Assembly: GCF_003268675.1 (NCBI RefSeq)
Contig: NZ_CP029378.1
Span: 7,378,001-7,442,000 of the forward strand
Source: Streptomyces bacillaris
Lineage (GTDB): Bacteria > Actinomycetota > Actinomycetes > Streptomycetales > Streptomycetaceae
Direction of reading: 5' to 3'
Length of the DNA: 64,000 nt
Both the position numbers and the translations under genes were made by a program. Below are positions 44,184 to 53,918 of this stretch, one piece after another; the first letter of the stretch is position 1, and every line of letters starts with the position of its first letter. The notes beneath the pieces were generated by a model. That model made no database searches and had not been told where the DNA came from. It saw nothing but the letters and a program-made list of their open reading frames with translations.

Positions 44184-44535
44184 GCACTGGTCGTCGACCT
44201 CGCCGCCCCCGTCCTCAAGGGCCAGCGGGTCAAGGTCGTCTACGACGGCAAGGGCGGACTGACGTCCGGGGCCGAGACCGTCCCGGAGATCGGCCGCACG
44301 GCGAAGAATCTCGGCACCGAGGGCATCGACCTCTCCGTCGGCTCCACCATGGCGCTCGCCGCCGCCCTCCTCCCGCTCTACCTCGGTTACGGGCTGGTGC
44401 CCGGCCTCGTCGTCGCACTGCTCGCCGGAGCGGTCGTCGGGGCCGTCAACGGGTCGCTGGTCTCGCTCGTCGGGCTGCAACCCATCGTCGCCACCCTCGC
44501 CCTCTTCGTCGGCGGCCGGGGCCTGGCCCTGGTGC
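44184..44535 (+). pseudogene. Fragment of a sugar ABC transporter permease (RbsC-like) joined to upstream debris
   Basis: The frame from about 44184 first gives a short beta-rich stretch (LVVDLAAPVLKGQRVKVVYDG) that may still belong to the PA14 protein. From about 44280 it is clearly an internal piece of an RbsC-type permease: EGIDLSVGSTMALAAALLPL, then VVGAVNGSLVSLVGLQPIVATLAL and GGRGLAL. Both ends are lost. The last permease residues run straight into aldose epimerase sequence in a different frame. Confidence 0.7.
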
Positions 44536-45126
44536 ACCCTCGCCCTGGAGTACACGGCCACCACCGACCGGCCCACCGTCGTCAACCTCACCCACCACGC
44601 CTACTTCGACCTCGGCGCCGACGACATCCTCGGCCACACCCTCCAGGTCGACGCCGACCACTACCTCCCCGTCGACCCCGACTCCATCCCCGAGGGCCCC
44701 CAAGTCCCCGTCACCGGCACCCCCTTCGACCTCACCACCCCAAGCCCGCTGGGTGAACGCCTCGCCCTGGACCACCCCCAACTCGCCCTGGCCGGAGGGT
44801 TCGACCAATGCTGGGTGCTGCGCGGCACGGACCCCGCGACGCTCCGCCGGGCCGCCCGCCTCACCGCCCCCGGCGACCGGCGCACCCTCGAACTCTGGAC
44901 CACCGAACCGGGGCTCCAGGTCTACACCGCCAACCAGCTCGACGGGGCCTTCACCGACGGCACCGGCCGCCCCCACCAGCGCCACGGCTCGCTCTGCCTG
45001 GAGACCCAGCACCTGCCCGACTCGCCCAACCGCCCCGACCACCCCAGCACCGTCCTGCGCCCTGGCGAAACCCTGCACAGCCGCACCGAATGGCGCTTTC
45101 CGCACTTGGGCGCCGAAGGAAAATAG
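44536..45126 (+). pseudogene. C-terminal fragment of aldose 1-epimerase (GalM-like)
   Basis: Starting mid-gene near 44536, the frame reads LALEYTATTDRPTVVNLTHHAYFDLG, with the epimerase His-His motif. It continues with FDQCWVLRG, TLELWTTEPGLQVYTANQL and ETQHLPDSPNRPDHPSTVL and ends at TAA/TAG 45126. The N-terminal half is absent. With the permease piece upstream, it suggests a lost sugar-utilisation cluster joined by deletion. Confidence 0.75.
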
Positions 45127-45193
45127 GTTGCGGCTCTCCGCGGCCCCCTGATCTACTCCCCGAACGTCATCGGAACGACCCAGGAGTCTGATT

Positions 45194-45304
45194 ATGCGCG
45201 GAGCTTTCGTGTTCCTCCCGACAGAAACTGACCTTTCTCTCAAGGACATGAAGCTTCGTGCACACGCTGAACCTCGGAATTCTGGCGCACGTCGACGCCG
45301 GTAA
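45194..45304 (+). CDS. Candidate leader ORF overlapping the ribosome-protection gene
   Basis: ATG 45194 has a perfect AGGAG 7 nt upstream. The 36-codon frame begins MRGAFVFLPTETDLSLKDMK and ends in a run of Arg codons at TAA 45302-45304. It overlaps the start (GTG 45258) of the downstream GTPase gene in another frame. The downstream gene itself has only a weak site, so translation of the leader may control it, comparable in idea to the Tet(M) leader peptide. Confidence 0.5.
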   Translation: MRGAFVFLPTETDLSLKDMKLRAHAEPRNSGARRRR

Positions 45305-47261
45305 GACAAGCCTGACCGAACGGCTGCTCCACACCGCCGGGGTCGTCGACACCCTCGGCAGCGTCGACGACGGCAGCACCCGGACCGACTCCCTCGCCCT
45401 GGAGCGCCGGCGCGGCATCACCATCAAGTCCGCCGTCGTCTCCTTCACCCTCGGCACCACCACGGTCAACCTGATGGACACCCCCGGCCACCCCGACTTC
45501 ATCGCGGAGGTGGAGCGGGTCCTCGGCGTGCTCGACGGGGCCGTGCTCGTGGTCTCGGCGGTCGAGGGCGTCCAGGCACAGACCCGCGTCCTGCTGCGCA
45601 CCCTGCGCCGGCTCCGTATCCCGACCCTGCTGTTCGTCAACAAGACCGACCGGACCGGCGCACGGTACGGCTCGCTCCTGGCGAGCATCGCCGAACGCCT
45701 CTCCCCGGACACCGTCGCCATGGGCGCCACCCGCCGTCTCGGCACCCGCGAGGCGGCCACCACCCCGTTCACGGCGGCCGACCCCGGCTTCACTGCCGCG
45801 CTCACCGAGCTGCTGACCCGCCATGACGACGGACTGCTGGCCGCGTACGTCGACGACCCGGCGGCCCTCACCCATCCCCGGCTCCTGGAGGCGCTGGCTC
45901 GACAGACCGCCCGGTGCCTGGTCCACCCGGTCTTCTTCGGCTCCGCCGCGACCGGCGCGGGCATCGACGCCCTGGTCGACGGCATCACCGCACTGCTGCC
46001 CGCCGCCACGGGGGATCCGCAGGCCTCGGCCCGGGGCACGGTGTTCAAGGTCGAGCGGACCGCGAACGGCGAGCGGACCGCGTACGTCCGCATGGTCGAG
46101 GGAACCGTCCGCACCCGCGAGGTCCTGCGCTTCCGCAGCCCGGACGGCCGGGAGGGCGAGGGCAAGGTCTCGGCGGTCGGCCTCTTCGAGGACGGCGGTG
46201 AGGTGCCGGTGCCCGCCGTCGGCGCCGGGCGGATCGCCCGGCTGAAGGGGCTGACCGGCATCCGGATCGGTGACAGTGTGGGCGAGGCCCGGGCGGAGGC
46301 CGGGGGCCGCCACTTCGCCCCGCCGACCCTGGAGACGGTCGTCCTCCCCGCACGGCCCGAGGACCGGGGCGCCCTGCATGTCGCCCTCGCCCACCTCGCG
46401 GACCAGGACCCGCTGATCGCCGTCCGCCGGGACGACATCCGCCGGGAAGTGTCCCTCTCGCTCTACGGGGAGGTGCAGAAAGAGGTCATCCAGGCGACCC
46501 TGGCCGACGAGTTCGGCGTCGACGTCACCTTCCGTACGACCACGACCATCTGCCTGGAACGCCCGGTCGGTACGGGGGCGGCCGCCGAGTTCATCGACAC
46601 CGACCCGAACCCCTTCCTCGCCACCGTCGGACTCCGCGTCGACCCCGCCCCGTACGGCAGCGGGGTGGAATTCCGCCGCGAAGTGGAACTGGGCTCGATG
46701 CCCTATTCGCTGATGCGGGCGGTGGAGGAGACCGTGTATTCCACGCTGAGCCAGGGAATTCACGGATGGCAGGTGACCGATTGCGTCGTCACACAGACGC
46801 ATTCCGGATACTGGCCCCGGCAGAGCCATTCCCACGGCACGTTCGACGAGAGCATGTCGAGCACGGCGGGCGATTTCCGGAATCTGACACCGCTGGTGCT
46901 GATGGACGCGCTGCGCCGGGCCGGGACGCGGGTGTACGAGCCGATGCACCGCTTCCGCCTGGAGCTGCCCACGGACACCTTCGGCGCGCTGGTCCCGGTC
47001 CTCGCCCGGCTCGGGGCCGTACCGGATCCGCCCGAGCCGCGCGGGGCGCTCTGCATGGTGGAGGGCGTGATCCCGGCCGCCCGGGTCCATGAACTCCAGC
47101 AGTTGCTGCCGGGGGCGACCCGGGGCGAGGGGGTGCTGGAGTCCGCCTTCGACGGGCACCGCCCGGTGACCGGGCCGGTCCCGGAGCGCCCGCGCACCGA
47201 CCACGACCCGCTGCACCGTAAGGAGTACCTCCTGCGCACGGTGCGGCGGGTCGCGGGGTGA
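45258..47261 (+). CDS. Ribosome-protection GTPase, OtrA/Tet(M) family
   Basis: This 667-residue EF-G-like GTPase has all G motifs: AHVDAGKTS, RGIT, DTPGHPDF and VNKTD. The overall length and the C-terminal SYWPRQ-like segment (HSGYWPRQSHSHGTFDE) match OtrA from the oxytetracycline producer and the Tet(M) group, rather than true EF-G. These proteins bind the ribosome and dislodge tetracycline. GTG 45258 is supported by the conserved NLGILAHVDAGK start. Whether it confers resistance or serves another ribosome role is open; no tetracycline cluster is in the window. Expression may depend on the overlapping leader ORF. Confidence 0.86.
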   Translation: MHTLNLGILAHVDAGKTSLTERLLHTAGVVDTLGSVDDGSTRTDSLALERRRGITIKSAVVSFTLGTTTVNLMDTPGHPDFIAEVERVLGVLDGAVLVVSAVEGVQAQTRVLLRTLRRLRIPTLLFVNKTDRTGARYGSLLASIAERLSPDTVAMGATRRLGTREAATTPFTAADPGFTAALTELLTRHDDGLLAAYVDDPAALTHPRLLEALARQTARCLVHPVFFGSAATGAGIDALVDGITALLPAATGDPQASARGTVFKVERTANGERTAYVRMVEGTVRTREVLRFRSPDGREGEGKVSAVGLFEDGGEVPVPAVGAGRIARLKGLTGIRIGDSVGEARAEAGGRHFAPPTLETVVLPARPEDRGALHVALAHLADQDPLIAVRRDDIRREVSLSLYGEVQKEVIQATLADEFGVDVTFRTTTTICLERPVGTGAAAEFIDTDPNPFLATVGLRVDPAPYGSGVEFRREVELGSMPYSLMRAVEETVYSTLSQGIHGWQVTDCVVTQTHSGYWPRQSHSHGTFDESMSSTAGDFRNLTPLVLMDALRRAGTRVYEPMHRFRLELPTDTFGALVPVLARLGAVPDPPEPRGALCMVEGVIPAARVHELQQLLPGATRGEGVLESAFDGHRPVTGPVPERPRTDHDPLHRKEYLLRTVRRVAG

Positions 47262-47292
47262 GCCCGGGCAACTTCGTTTCCGGGCACGGGTG

Positions 47293-50200
47293 TTACTTCA
47301 GATACGGGCCCGCCGTGCCGATCTTCCCGGGCGCGGCGTTCTTCCCGCCGAGGTCCAGGACGTACACGCGCAGGTTCCCCTTGCCGGGCGCCGGGACCGT
47401 GAGCGTGCCGCCGCTCACCACCTTGGTGTCGCCCGTGACGGCGTCCGTGTACGTGCCGTTCGGGATGCCGGTGTACGTGGCGCCCCCGGAGACCGTCACC
47501 AGCGCGAAACTGTCGGTGCCGGTCGCCGCGTCGGTGTAGCGCCGCTTGTACGCCATGGAGCCGCTGATGCCCTCCGTGGAGTACTGGCCCATCTGGAGCG
47601 CGGGCACGGCCCGCCGGATCTCGTTGAGCCGCTGGAGGTGGCGGGCCAGCGGCGCGGCGAGGGTGTCCGCGACCTTGCCGGTGGCCGATGAGACCTTGCC
47701 GAAGTCGGAGGCGGTCACCTCACCGGTCAGCTGGTCCCCGAAGTAGGCCCGTCCGGTGGAGGCCAGCGGGCAGGTGGGCCCGCAGTCGATCTTCTTGCCC
47801 TTCTGGAACTCGATCTCGGAGCCGTAGTAGAGCGTCGGGATGCCCCGGAAGGTCCACATCAGCGACATGTTCTCGGCCCAGGCGTCCGTGCCGCCCGTGT
47901 ACCGCTCGCTGCTCTTGTTGGGCCCGTAGTCGTGGCTGTCGACGTACACCACGTTGTAGGTGGCGTCGTGATAACTGTCGTCGGAGTCCTTGCCGTTGTG
48001 GAAGGCGTTGTTCGCGTCACCGAAGTTCATGTGCATCCGCATGTCGATGACGTTCATCCCGGAGAACCGGCTGCGGTCGGGGGCGTGGTAGGCGTTGCCC
48101 CTGAGGAAGGCGTTGTCGGAGACGGGCTGCGCCGCCGTGCCCTGCTGCTGCTCGTAGTCGTACATCTCCAGGGCGGCCTTCTCGTCGTCCGCGCTGTACT
48201 CCTTGCGCTCCTTCCACGTGAAGAACTGGGCGGAGTGGTTGACCGAGCCGCGGTTCCACTTGTCGTTGACGAAGGCGGCGACCTCACCGAAGACGAAGAA
48301 GTTCTCCGCCGCCTCGGCCCCGAACCGCTGGGTGACGCGCTCCTGGATCGCGGGCAGGAAACGGCGGTTCCAGGTCGTGCGCGGGATGTGCACGGCCGTG
48401 TCCAGGCGGAAGCCGTCCACGCCCATGTCGATGTACTTGTTGTAGGCGCCGATCAGATAGTTCTGGACCTGGGCGTTCTCGGTGTTGAAGTCGGCCAGGT
48501 CGTCATGGATCCAGCAGGAACGGGAGTCCTCGCCCTCCCAGTTGCCGATCCAGCAGTTGTGGTAGAGAGCCTTCGGGAACATCCCCGAAGTGGGGCTCGG
48601 CCACTGGCAGTTGTAGATCCGGTAGCCCTCCGGCGAGGTGTGCCCGGTGGGCGTGCCCCAGCCCACGCAGGTGTTGCCGGTCGGCTCGGCCGTGGACCAC
48701 AGGTCGCCGTTGTAGTACGACTTCCCCGACTTGGGCTCGACGGTGAGGCCGTCGTACGCGAAACCGTCGTTGCGCTCGTCGTAGTACCAGCTCCACTGGG
48801 CGTCGCGCACGCCGTACGTCTTCGGCGTGAACAGCCCCTTGGCGCCCCAGCGCGAGGAGTGGTTGTGGATGACGTCCTGGTAGATCTTCATGCCCTTGGC
48901 GTGGGCCGCGTTGATGAGGTCCTGATAGGAGGCGCCTGCCGACTCCAGTCGCGGGTCGACCTTGTAGAAGTCGTACCCGTGGTACCCGTGGTAGTCGTAG
49001 TCCGAGCGGTTGAGGACGACCGGGGTGATCCAGATCGCGGAGAAGCCGAGCCCCTTGATGTAGTCGAGCTTCTGCACCAGACCCTTGAAGTCCCCCGGAA
49101 CATGGGGTCGTCGTTGGCCGCGTTGCCGGACTTCTCGTGCTGGCTGCCGCCCCGGTTGTTGGTGGGGTCGCCGTCGTTGAAGCGGGCGGTCAGTACGAAG
49201 TAGATCGGGTCCTTGCGCGGATCGGTGCCGAGCGGCGTACCGGCTGCCGGGGCGGTCGGCTTCTCGCCGGTGGTGGCGGTGGCCGGTGCGGACTCGGCCG
49301 ACACGTTCCCGGCGGCGTCCACGGCCCGGACGGTGTAGCGGTAGGCGGTCTTCGCCTCAAGTCCGGTATCCGCGACGATGGTTGATCCGACATCGGTGAC
49401 CAGGGTGCCCTTCGTGCCACCGATCCGGGTGATCTGATACTTCGTCACCTCCCGGTCGTCCGTGGCGGGTTCCCAGGTGACCAGCACCGACACCCCGTCG
49501 GCCACGGCCTTCACGCCCGTGGGCACGGAGGGCGCCTCGGTGTCCGGCTCCTCGGCGGCACACGGGTCCTTTGCGGAGGCGGTCACCTTGCGGTCCTGCA
49601 CCGTGGTGAGCCCGGCCGGGAGGGTGTAGTCGGCGCCGTTGTTGTTGTCCCAGACCCCGGTGCCGTTGTTGAAGGCCGCCTGGAGACCGGTGGCGCTGCC
49701 CAGGTCCACCGTCCGCCGCACCCAGCCGGTGCAGGCCGCCTCCATGCCGACCCCTGGAACCGCCGTCCAGGCTCCGCCGTGCGGCCGGTAGTGGAGGTTG
49801 ACGGTGGACCAGCCGACGGTGGACGTCGCGTAGTAGACGGACGCGGTGTTCGGCCCGCCGGGATCAGGCTCCTCGGGGCCCGTCCCCGTACACGGGTCGC
49901 TGTGCGCCACGACCCCGTCCTTGACGGTGATGTTCCCGGTGCCCAGGTCGTAGTTCCGGCCCGCGTTGTTGTCCCAGGTGCCCGAGCCGTCGGTGAAGGT
50001 GGCCTGGAGCCCGGCCGCGCCGCCGAGGGGGACGGTCAGCTTGACCCAGTTGGTGCAGGCGGACTGCATACGGGTGCCGGGCACGGTGGTCCAGGAGCCG
50101 CCGTCGGGGGCGTAATGCAGGTGGTACGCCGACCAGTCGCGGGTCTTGGTCGAGTAGAAGACGGTCGCCGTGGTCCCGTCCGCGGCGACGGGTTCGGTGG

Positions 50201-50309
50201 CCGGTGCGGGGGCGGTCTGCGGTACGGCGGTGAGGAGTCCCAGCAGTCCGGCCGCCGCCAGGGCCGCCGCGAGCGGGCGGCCGAGCAGCCGGCGAGGGGT
50301 GCGTCTCAT
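47293..50309 (-). pseudogene. Secreted alpha-amylase (GH13) with CBM25-like modules, one frameshift
   Basis: ATG 50309 follows GGAG. The protein has a signal peptide (RLLGRPLAAALAAAGLLGLLTAV), two repeated starch-binding modules (ATVFYSTKTRDWSAYHLHY and ASVYYATSTVGWSTVNLHY), a fibronectin III module (APSVPTGVKAVADG) and a GH13 catalytic domain. The latter has DVIHNHSS, GFRLDTAVHI, FGEVAAF and NVVYVDSHDYG. The frame breaks at a C run on the plus strand (49092-49096): FRGDFKGLVQKLDYI is expected, but one G is missing. Otherwise the gene is complete, about 1005 residues. It hydrolyses starch outside the cell. A sequencing error is a serious possibility. Confidence 0.85.
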
Positions 50310-50373
50310 GCGTGTCTCCAGGGGAGGGGGAGAACCCTGACGCGCCTCGGGGTTCGGCGAGTTGGAACACGGC

Positions 50374-50393
50374 CCGGCAGAAAACTCTGCCGG
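50374..50393. promoter_or_regulatory. Inverted repeat upstream of alpha-amylase
   Basis: CCGGCAGA and TCTGCCGG form perfect 8-bp arms around AAAC. It lies 65 nt before the amylase start. Nearby, minus-strand GCAAGAGATTGCAGCAA has TTGC/GCAA-type half-sites like those described near Streptomyces maltose and amylase genes. The regulator is not identified. Confidence 0.5.
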
Positions 50394-50532
50394 AATGTTG
50401 CTGCAATCTCTTGCGGGGTGGAAGTTACCGGTGCATGACAGGCCCGTAAAGGGATCGGGCAGGGCCGGTTCGGCAGACCTGTGCGGGACCGGTGGCCGGA
50501 ATGGACCGCCGTCCGGAAGCGTTCGCACGGTC

Positions 50533-50949
50533 ATGACTTTCTCCGTCGATGTGACCGTGCGCGGCTACGAGCTGGACACCCAGGGCCATCTGAACCAGGC
50601 CGTCTACCTGCAGTACGCGGAACATGCCCGCTGGGAGCTGCTGCGGGCGGCCGGGCTGCCGCAGGAGAAGCTGCTCGCGGACGGGATCGGGCCGGTGGCG
50701 CTGGAGGTCACCGTGAAGTACCTGCGCGAGCTGCGTGGCGGTGAGCGGGTACGGGTGACCTGCCGCTTCGACTACGGCACGGGGAAGACGTTCACCCTGG
50801 AGCAGCGGATCCTCAAGGAGGACGGCACGGTGGCCGCCGAGATCACCGGCGTGGGCGGCGTCCTGGACCTGACCGCCCGCCGCCTCGTCCCGGACCCGGG
50901 TGGCCGGCTGGCCGCCCTGGCGGACAACCCGGATCTGCTCACGGGCTGA
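50533..50949 (+). CDS. Acyl-CoA thioesterase, 4HBT hot-dog fold
   Basis: A 138-residue hot-dog thioesterase with the catalytic DTQGHLNQAVYLQYAEHAR helix start (Asp after Leu, as in 4-hydroxybenzoyl-CoA thioesterases), then LEVTVKYLRELRGGERVRV and the ILKEDGTVAAEI strand. It hydrolyses an acyl-CoA thioester; substrate unknown. ATG 50533 has no strong ribosome site. It is divergent from the amylase and ends at a terminator hairpin. Confidence 0.86.
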   Translation: MTFSVDVTVRGYELDTQGHLNQAVYLQYAEHARWELLRAAGLPQEKLLADGIGPVALEVTVKYLRELRGGERVRVTCRFDYGTGKTFTLEQRILKEDGTVAAEITGVGGVLDLTARRLVPDPGGRLAALADNPDLLTG

Positions 50950-50965
50950 CCGGCCGGACGTACGC

Positions 50966-51000
50966 CGGAGACCCCCACCCTGTGAGGGCGGGGGCCTCCG
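50966..51000. terminator. Hairpin terminator between convergent genes
   Basis: CGGAG-A-CCCCC-A-CCCT pairs with AGGG-C-GGGGG-C-CTCCG around a GTG loop. It lies between the plus-strand thioesterase and the minus-strand EF-hand gene and can serve both. Confidence 0.75.
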
Positions 51001-51021
51001 ACGGTTCAGCGGGGCGGCCGG

Positions 51022-51555
51022 TCAGACGGCGGTGCCGACGGTCAGCTGGTCGCCGGGGATGCCCGCCTTGCCCGGGGCGTAGTAGTCCTTGATCCCGGCG
51101 ACCCAGGTCTCCACCCGGATCCGGTCCCCGTCGGAGGGCTCGAAGGCGTCGAAGAGCGCGTCGATGTTGGCCGGCTCGAACCCGATGGCCGTCATCAGCG
51201 CCATGAACAGGGGGCGCTCGATCAGCCCGTCGCCGTCCGGGTCCCCGAGCGCGGCCAGCGCCTCCGCGAAGACTGCCACGGTCTCGTCGAACCGCTCCGG
51301 CGACAGCACACAGGCGGTGAACTCCTCGAAGCTGATCTCACCGTCGCCGTTCTCGTCCAGTTCGGTGAGCAGGGTCCGCCAGTACCGCCGAAACGCCGCC
51401 CGCATCGCGTCCTTCGCCGCCTGGTCCGAGGCGTGCGCCTCCCGGATGACCCGGTCGGCCATGATCTCGAAGTCGTCGGCCTCCAGGACTCCATTGGCGT
51501 TGGCATCGAACAGGGAGAAGACGAGCGCCACGCGCCGGTCGGCCTCAGTGGTCAT
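51022..51555 (-). CDS. EF-hand calcium-binding protein (calexcitin-like)
   Basis: This 177-residue protein has four EF-hand positions. Loop 1 is DANANGVLEADD, loop 2 DENGDGEISFEE and loop 3 DPDGDGLIERPL; all three keep the Asp/Gly/Glu calcium ligands. Loop 4 (EPSDGDRIRVET) is partly degenerate. This arrangement matches bacterial calexcitin-like proteins such as CabC/CabD of Streptomyces, which buffer Ca2+ during aerial growth. ATG 51555 follows AAAGGTGA. Confidence 0.85.
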   Translation of the reverse strand: MTTEADRRVALVFSLFDANANGVLEADDFEIMADRVIREAHASDQAAKDAMRAAFRRYWRTLLTELDENGDGEISFEEFTACVLSPERFDETVAVFAEALAALGDPDGDGLIERPLFMALMTAIGFEPANIDALFDAFEPSDGDRIRVETWVAGIKDYYAPGKAGIPGDQLTVGTAV

Positions 51556-52437
51556 GAATCCGTCACCTTTCGCCGTACGGTCCCGCCGACCGGAGCCCGG
51601 TCGGCGGGACCCACTGTCCGGCCGGGAAGGGGCGGGCGCGGCGAAAGTCGTCCCCCTTTCACCTGAAGGACGTAACCGCCCCGGCGCAAACGTCCAGTTG
51701 AGGCAGACGTTCCGGGCCCGCGCCCCTTGCACGCCCCGGTACGGTCCGCCGACGGCGGTGTCGTACCGAGGGAGCGGGGGAAGGGACCGCCGGGCCCACC
51801 TTCCAGGGTGGACGGATGCGAGTGACGCCCGTCGGGACCGGGGAAGCCGGACCGGCCACGACCCGGGAGCCCCGATCGCTGCCCGCGCACGCGCCCGGCG
51901 CGGTCGACACCCCCTTCGTCATCCAGCCCTACGACGAGGTCGTCACCCACGACACCCCTGGCCGCCGCCCTCGTCTCCGTCGCTGCCTGGCGGGGCTGGT
52001 GACACCACGAACCAGAAGGCTGGGGGAAGCACGGTCGGCTGCTTCCCGCTGTCGGCGGGCATGCCCTCGGCGAGTCCACGATCCCCGCAGGGCCGAAGAG
52101 CTTCGCCACGGTCAACCGGGCCAACCACGAAGTGCCGCCCGCGCTCGGTGGCGTGCTCGTCGTCATAGCGACGGCCAACGTCGGTGACGGCGGCGGCAAC
52201 GGCGTGCTGCCTTGGTATGAGGAGTGGCCGACGCGGTTCGCGGCCAGGACGCCGGTGCTCTGCGACGGGGACCGACGGGATCGACTTCGAGGCCGTCGCG
52301 GGACACCAAGCCCGATGCCACCCTGGCGCCTGTTCCGGGCTGACGCAGCAGGACATCGAGGGCCTCGTCTCGAGCCGTCCCTGACGCTCCCCACCGGCGA
52401 CCACCCATGTGCGGGAACAGGGCGCCCAGGCCGGAAC
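51556..52437. other. 880-bp gap without a confident gene
   Basis: Several frames are open on both strands but none shows a recognised domain, a good start and codon bias together. A plus-strand stretch near 52080-52200 reads IPAGPKSFATVNRANHEV, which looks protein-like but is closed on both sides by frame breaks. It may hold the debris of a lost gene and the promoters of the flanking genes. Confidence 0.5.
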
Positions 52438-53661
52438 TCAGGAGCCGAACAGCGCTGACCCGTACCGGTCCGAGGCGTCGGCCACCCCCGGCAGCGCCAG
52501 GAAGTAGCCGCCGCCCGTCGTCGTGCTGAAGTCGGCGAAGCGCTCGCCTTCCAGCCGCTTCTGCACGGTGGCGAACTGCCGCGCGATGTCCCGCTGGTAG
52601 CAGCAGAAGGCCAGCCCCACGTCAAGGGTGCCGTCCGGCGCGAGGCCGTGGTCGGTGTTGTAGCTGCGTCGCAGCAGGACCGAGTCCTCGCTGCCCGGTG
52701 TCCGCGGGTTGGCCCGGCGGATGTGCGAGTCCAGCGGGGTGACCCGCCCCTCCGGGTCCCGCCCGTAGTCGGGCAGGTCGCTCTCCTTGCGGCCGTCGAG
52801 CGGGGCCCCGGTCGATTTCCGGCGGCCGAAGATCTGCTCCTGCTCGCGGAGGGGGACCCGGTCCCATGCCTCGGCGCGCAGTCGGATGGTGCGCAGCACC
52901 TGGTAGCTGCCGCCTCGCGCCCATCGCGGCCCCTCCGCCCCGACCCATACCAACCGGTCCATCTCCCGCGGCGAGGTTGTGTCCGGGTGCGCGGTGCCGT
53001 CCTTGAAGCCGACGAACGATCTGGGCGCACCCTCGGGACGCGGCGGGTTGAGGAAACCGTCGGTCCGCCACCTGGCCCGGAGAAGTCCCGAGCTCTCCCG
53101 GGCCAGGTCCCGGACGACATGGAGGACGGCGTCCGGGTGCTGGGCACAGACCTGCACCGAGAGATCACCGTGGCACCGTCCCGGGTCGAGCCGGTCTCCC
53201 GGGAACGCAGGCATCGGGACGAGTCCGGGCGGCCGGGCGTGCGCGAGCCCGTACCGTCCGTCGAAGAGCGAGGCCCCCACGCCGATGGTGATGGTCAGCC
53301 GGTCTTCCGGGCCCCGCACCGCTGCCACCTCGGGGTCCAGAGGTGTCACCCCGGCAGTCAGGGTGCGGCACCGCACGGTCAGCCGCCGGAAGAGCTCCAC
53401 CAACTCCGCCCGGTCGCGGGCGAGGACGTCAAAGGCGGCGAAGCCGCCGAACGGCTGCTGCCGGGTGATGATCCCGGCCTGGTGCGGGCCGTGGAACGGC
53501 ACCCGGCCCGCCTCCGCTGCCGATGGACAGCGCACCGCGCCGACCGCATTGCCCGTCGGCACCGTCCCGGTCAGCGCCATGGCTCCGGCGAGCCCGGCGG
53601 CGCCACGGGCGAAGGCGCGCCGGCCGGGATACGCACGCTGGTCCTCGATACTTTCCGTCAT
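52438..53661 (-). CDS. Dyp-type heme peroxidase, Tat-exported (EfeB/DypA-like)
   Basis: A 407-residue peroxidase with a twin-arginine signal (PGRRAFARGAAGLAGAMAL). The Dyp motif GFKDGTAHPD (GxxDG, catalytic Asp) is present; HIRRANPR contains the heme-ligand His, and RRSYN the distal Arg. It is folded with heme in the cytoplasm and exported. Dyp peroxidases oxidise dyes, phenolics and lignin-like compounds or act in iron release. ATG 53661 is preferred (GGAGAG 7 nt upstream). It is divergent from the P450-rppA operon, so it could act on naphthoquinone pigments. Confidence 0.9.
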   Translation of the reverse strand: MTESIEDQRAYPGRRAFARGAAGLAGAMALTGTVPTGNAVGAVRCPSAAEAGRVPFHGPHQAGIITRQQPFGGFAAFDVLARDRAELVELFRRLTVRCRTLTAGVTPLDPEVAAVRGPEDRLTITIGVGASLFDGRYGLAHARPPGLVPMPAFPGDRLDPGRCHGDLSVQVCAQHPDAVLHVVRDLARESSGLLRARWRTDGFLNPPRPEGAPRSFVGFKDGTAHPDTTSPREMDRLVWVGAEGPRWARGGSYQVLRTIRLRAEAWDRVPLREQEQIFGRRKSTGAPLDGRKESDLPDYGRDPEGRVTPLDSHIRRANPRTPGSEDSVLLRRSYNTDHGLAPDGTLDVGLAFCCYQRDIARQFATVQKRLEGERFADFSTTTGGGYFLALPGVADASDRYGSALFGS

Positions 53662-53918
53662 GTCCGCACTCTCCATGGCTCTGGGGGTCCCCTTCCGCGA
53701 CCCTCCCCCTCACCACCAGCTCACCACGCATGTTGCTCCGAGGCTCCACCTCTGTGCGCCGAGCGGACGAGCGCCGGGGCGTGCGCCCCTCTGATCGGCT
53801 GACTGCGGAGGGTGACGTACATGTTTTCCCCCCTGACGGGGGACACAGGGGAGGTCTGTCCCCGGGCCCGGAGCCCGGACGCCCCGACACCCCCGAACCG
53901 GCCATTGGGAGAACCTCG

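Noticed and set aside
51816..52187. 123-codon plus-strand gene in the gap
   Set aside because: No ribosome site, no domain and poor codon bias; overlapping open frames exist on both strands.
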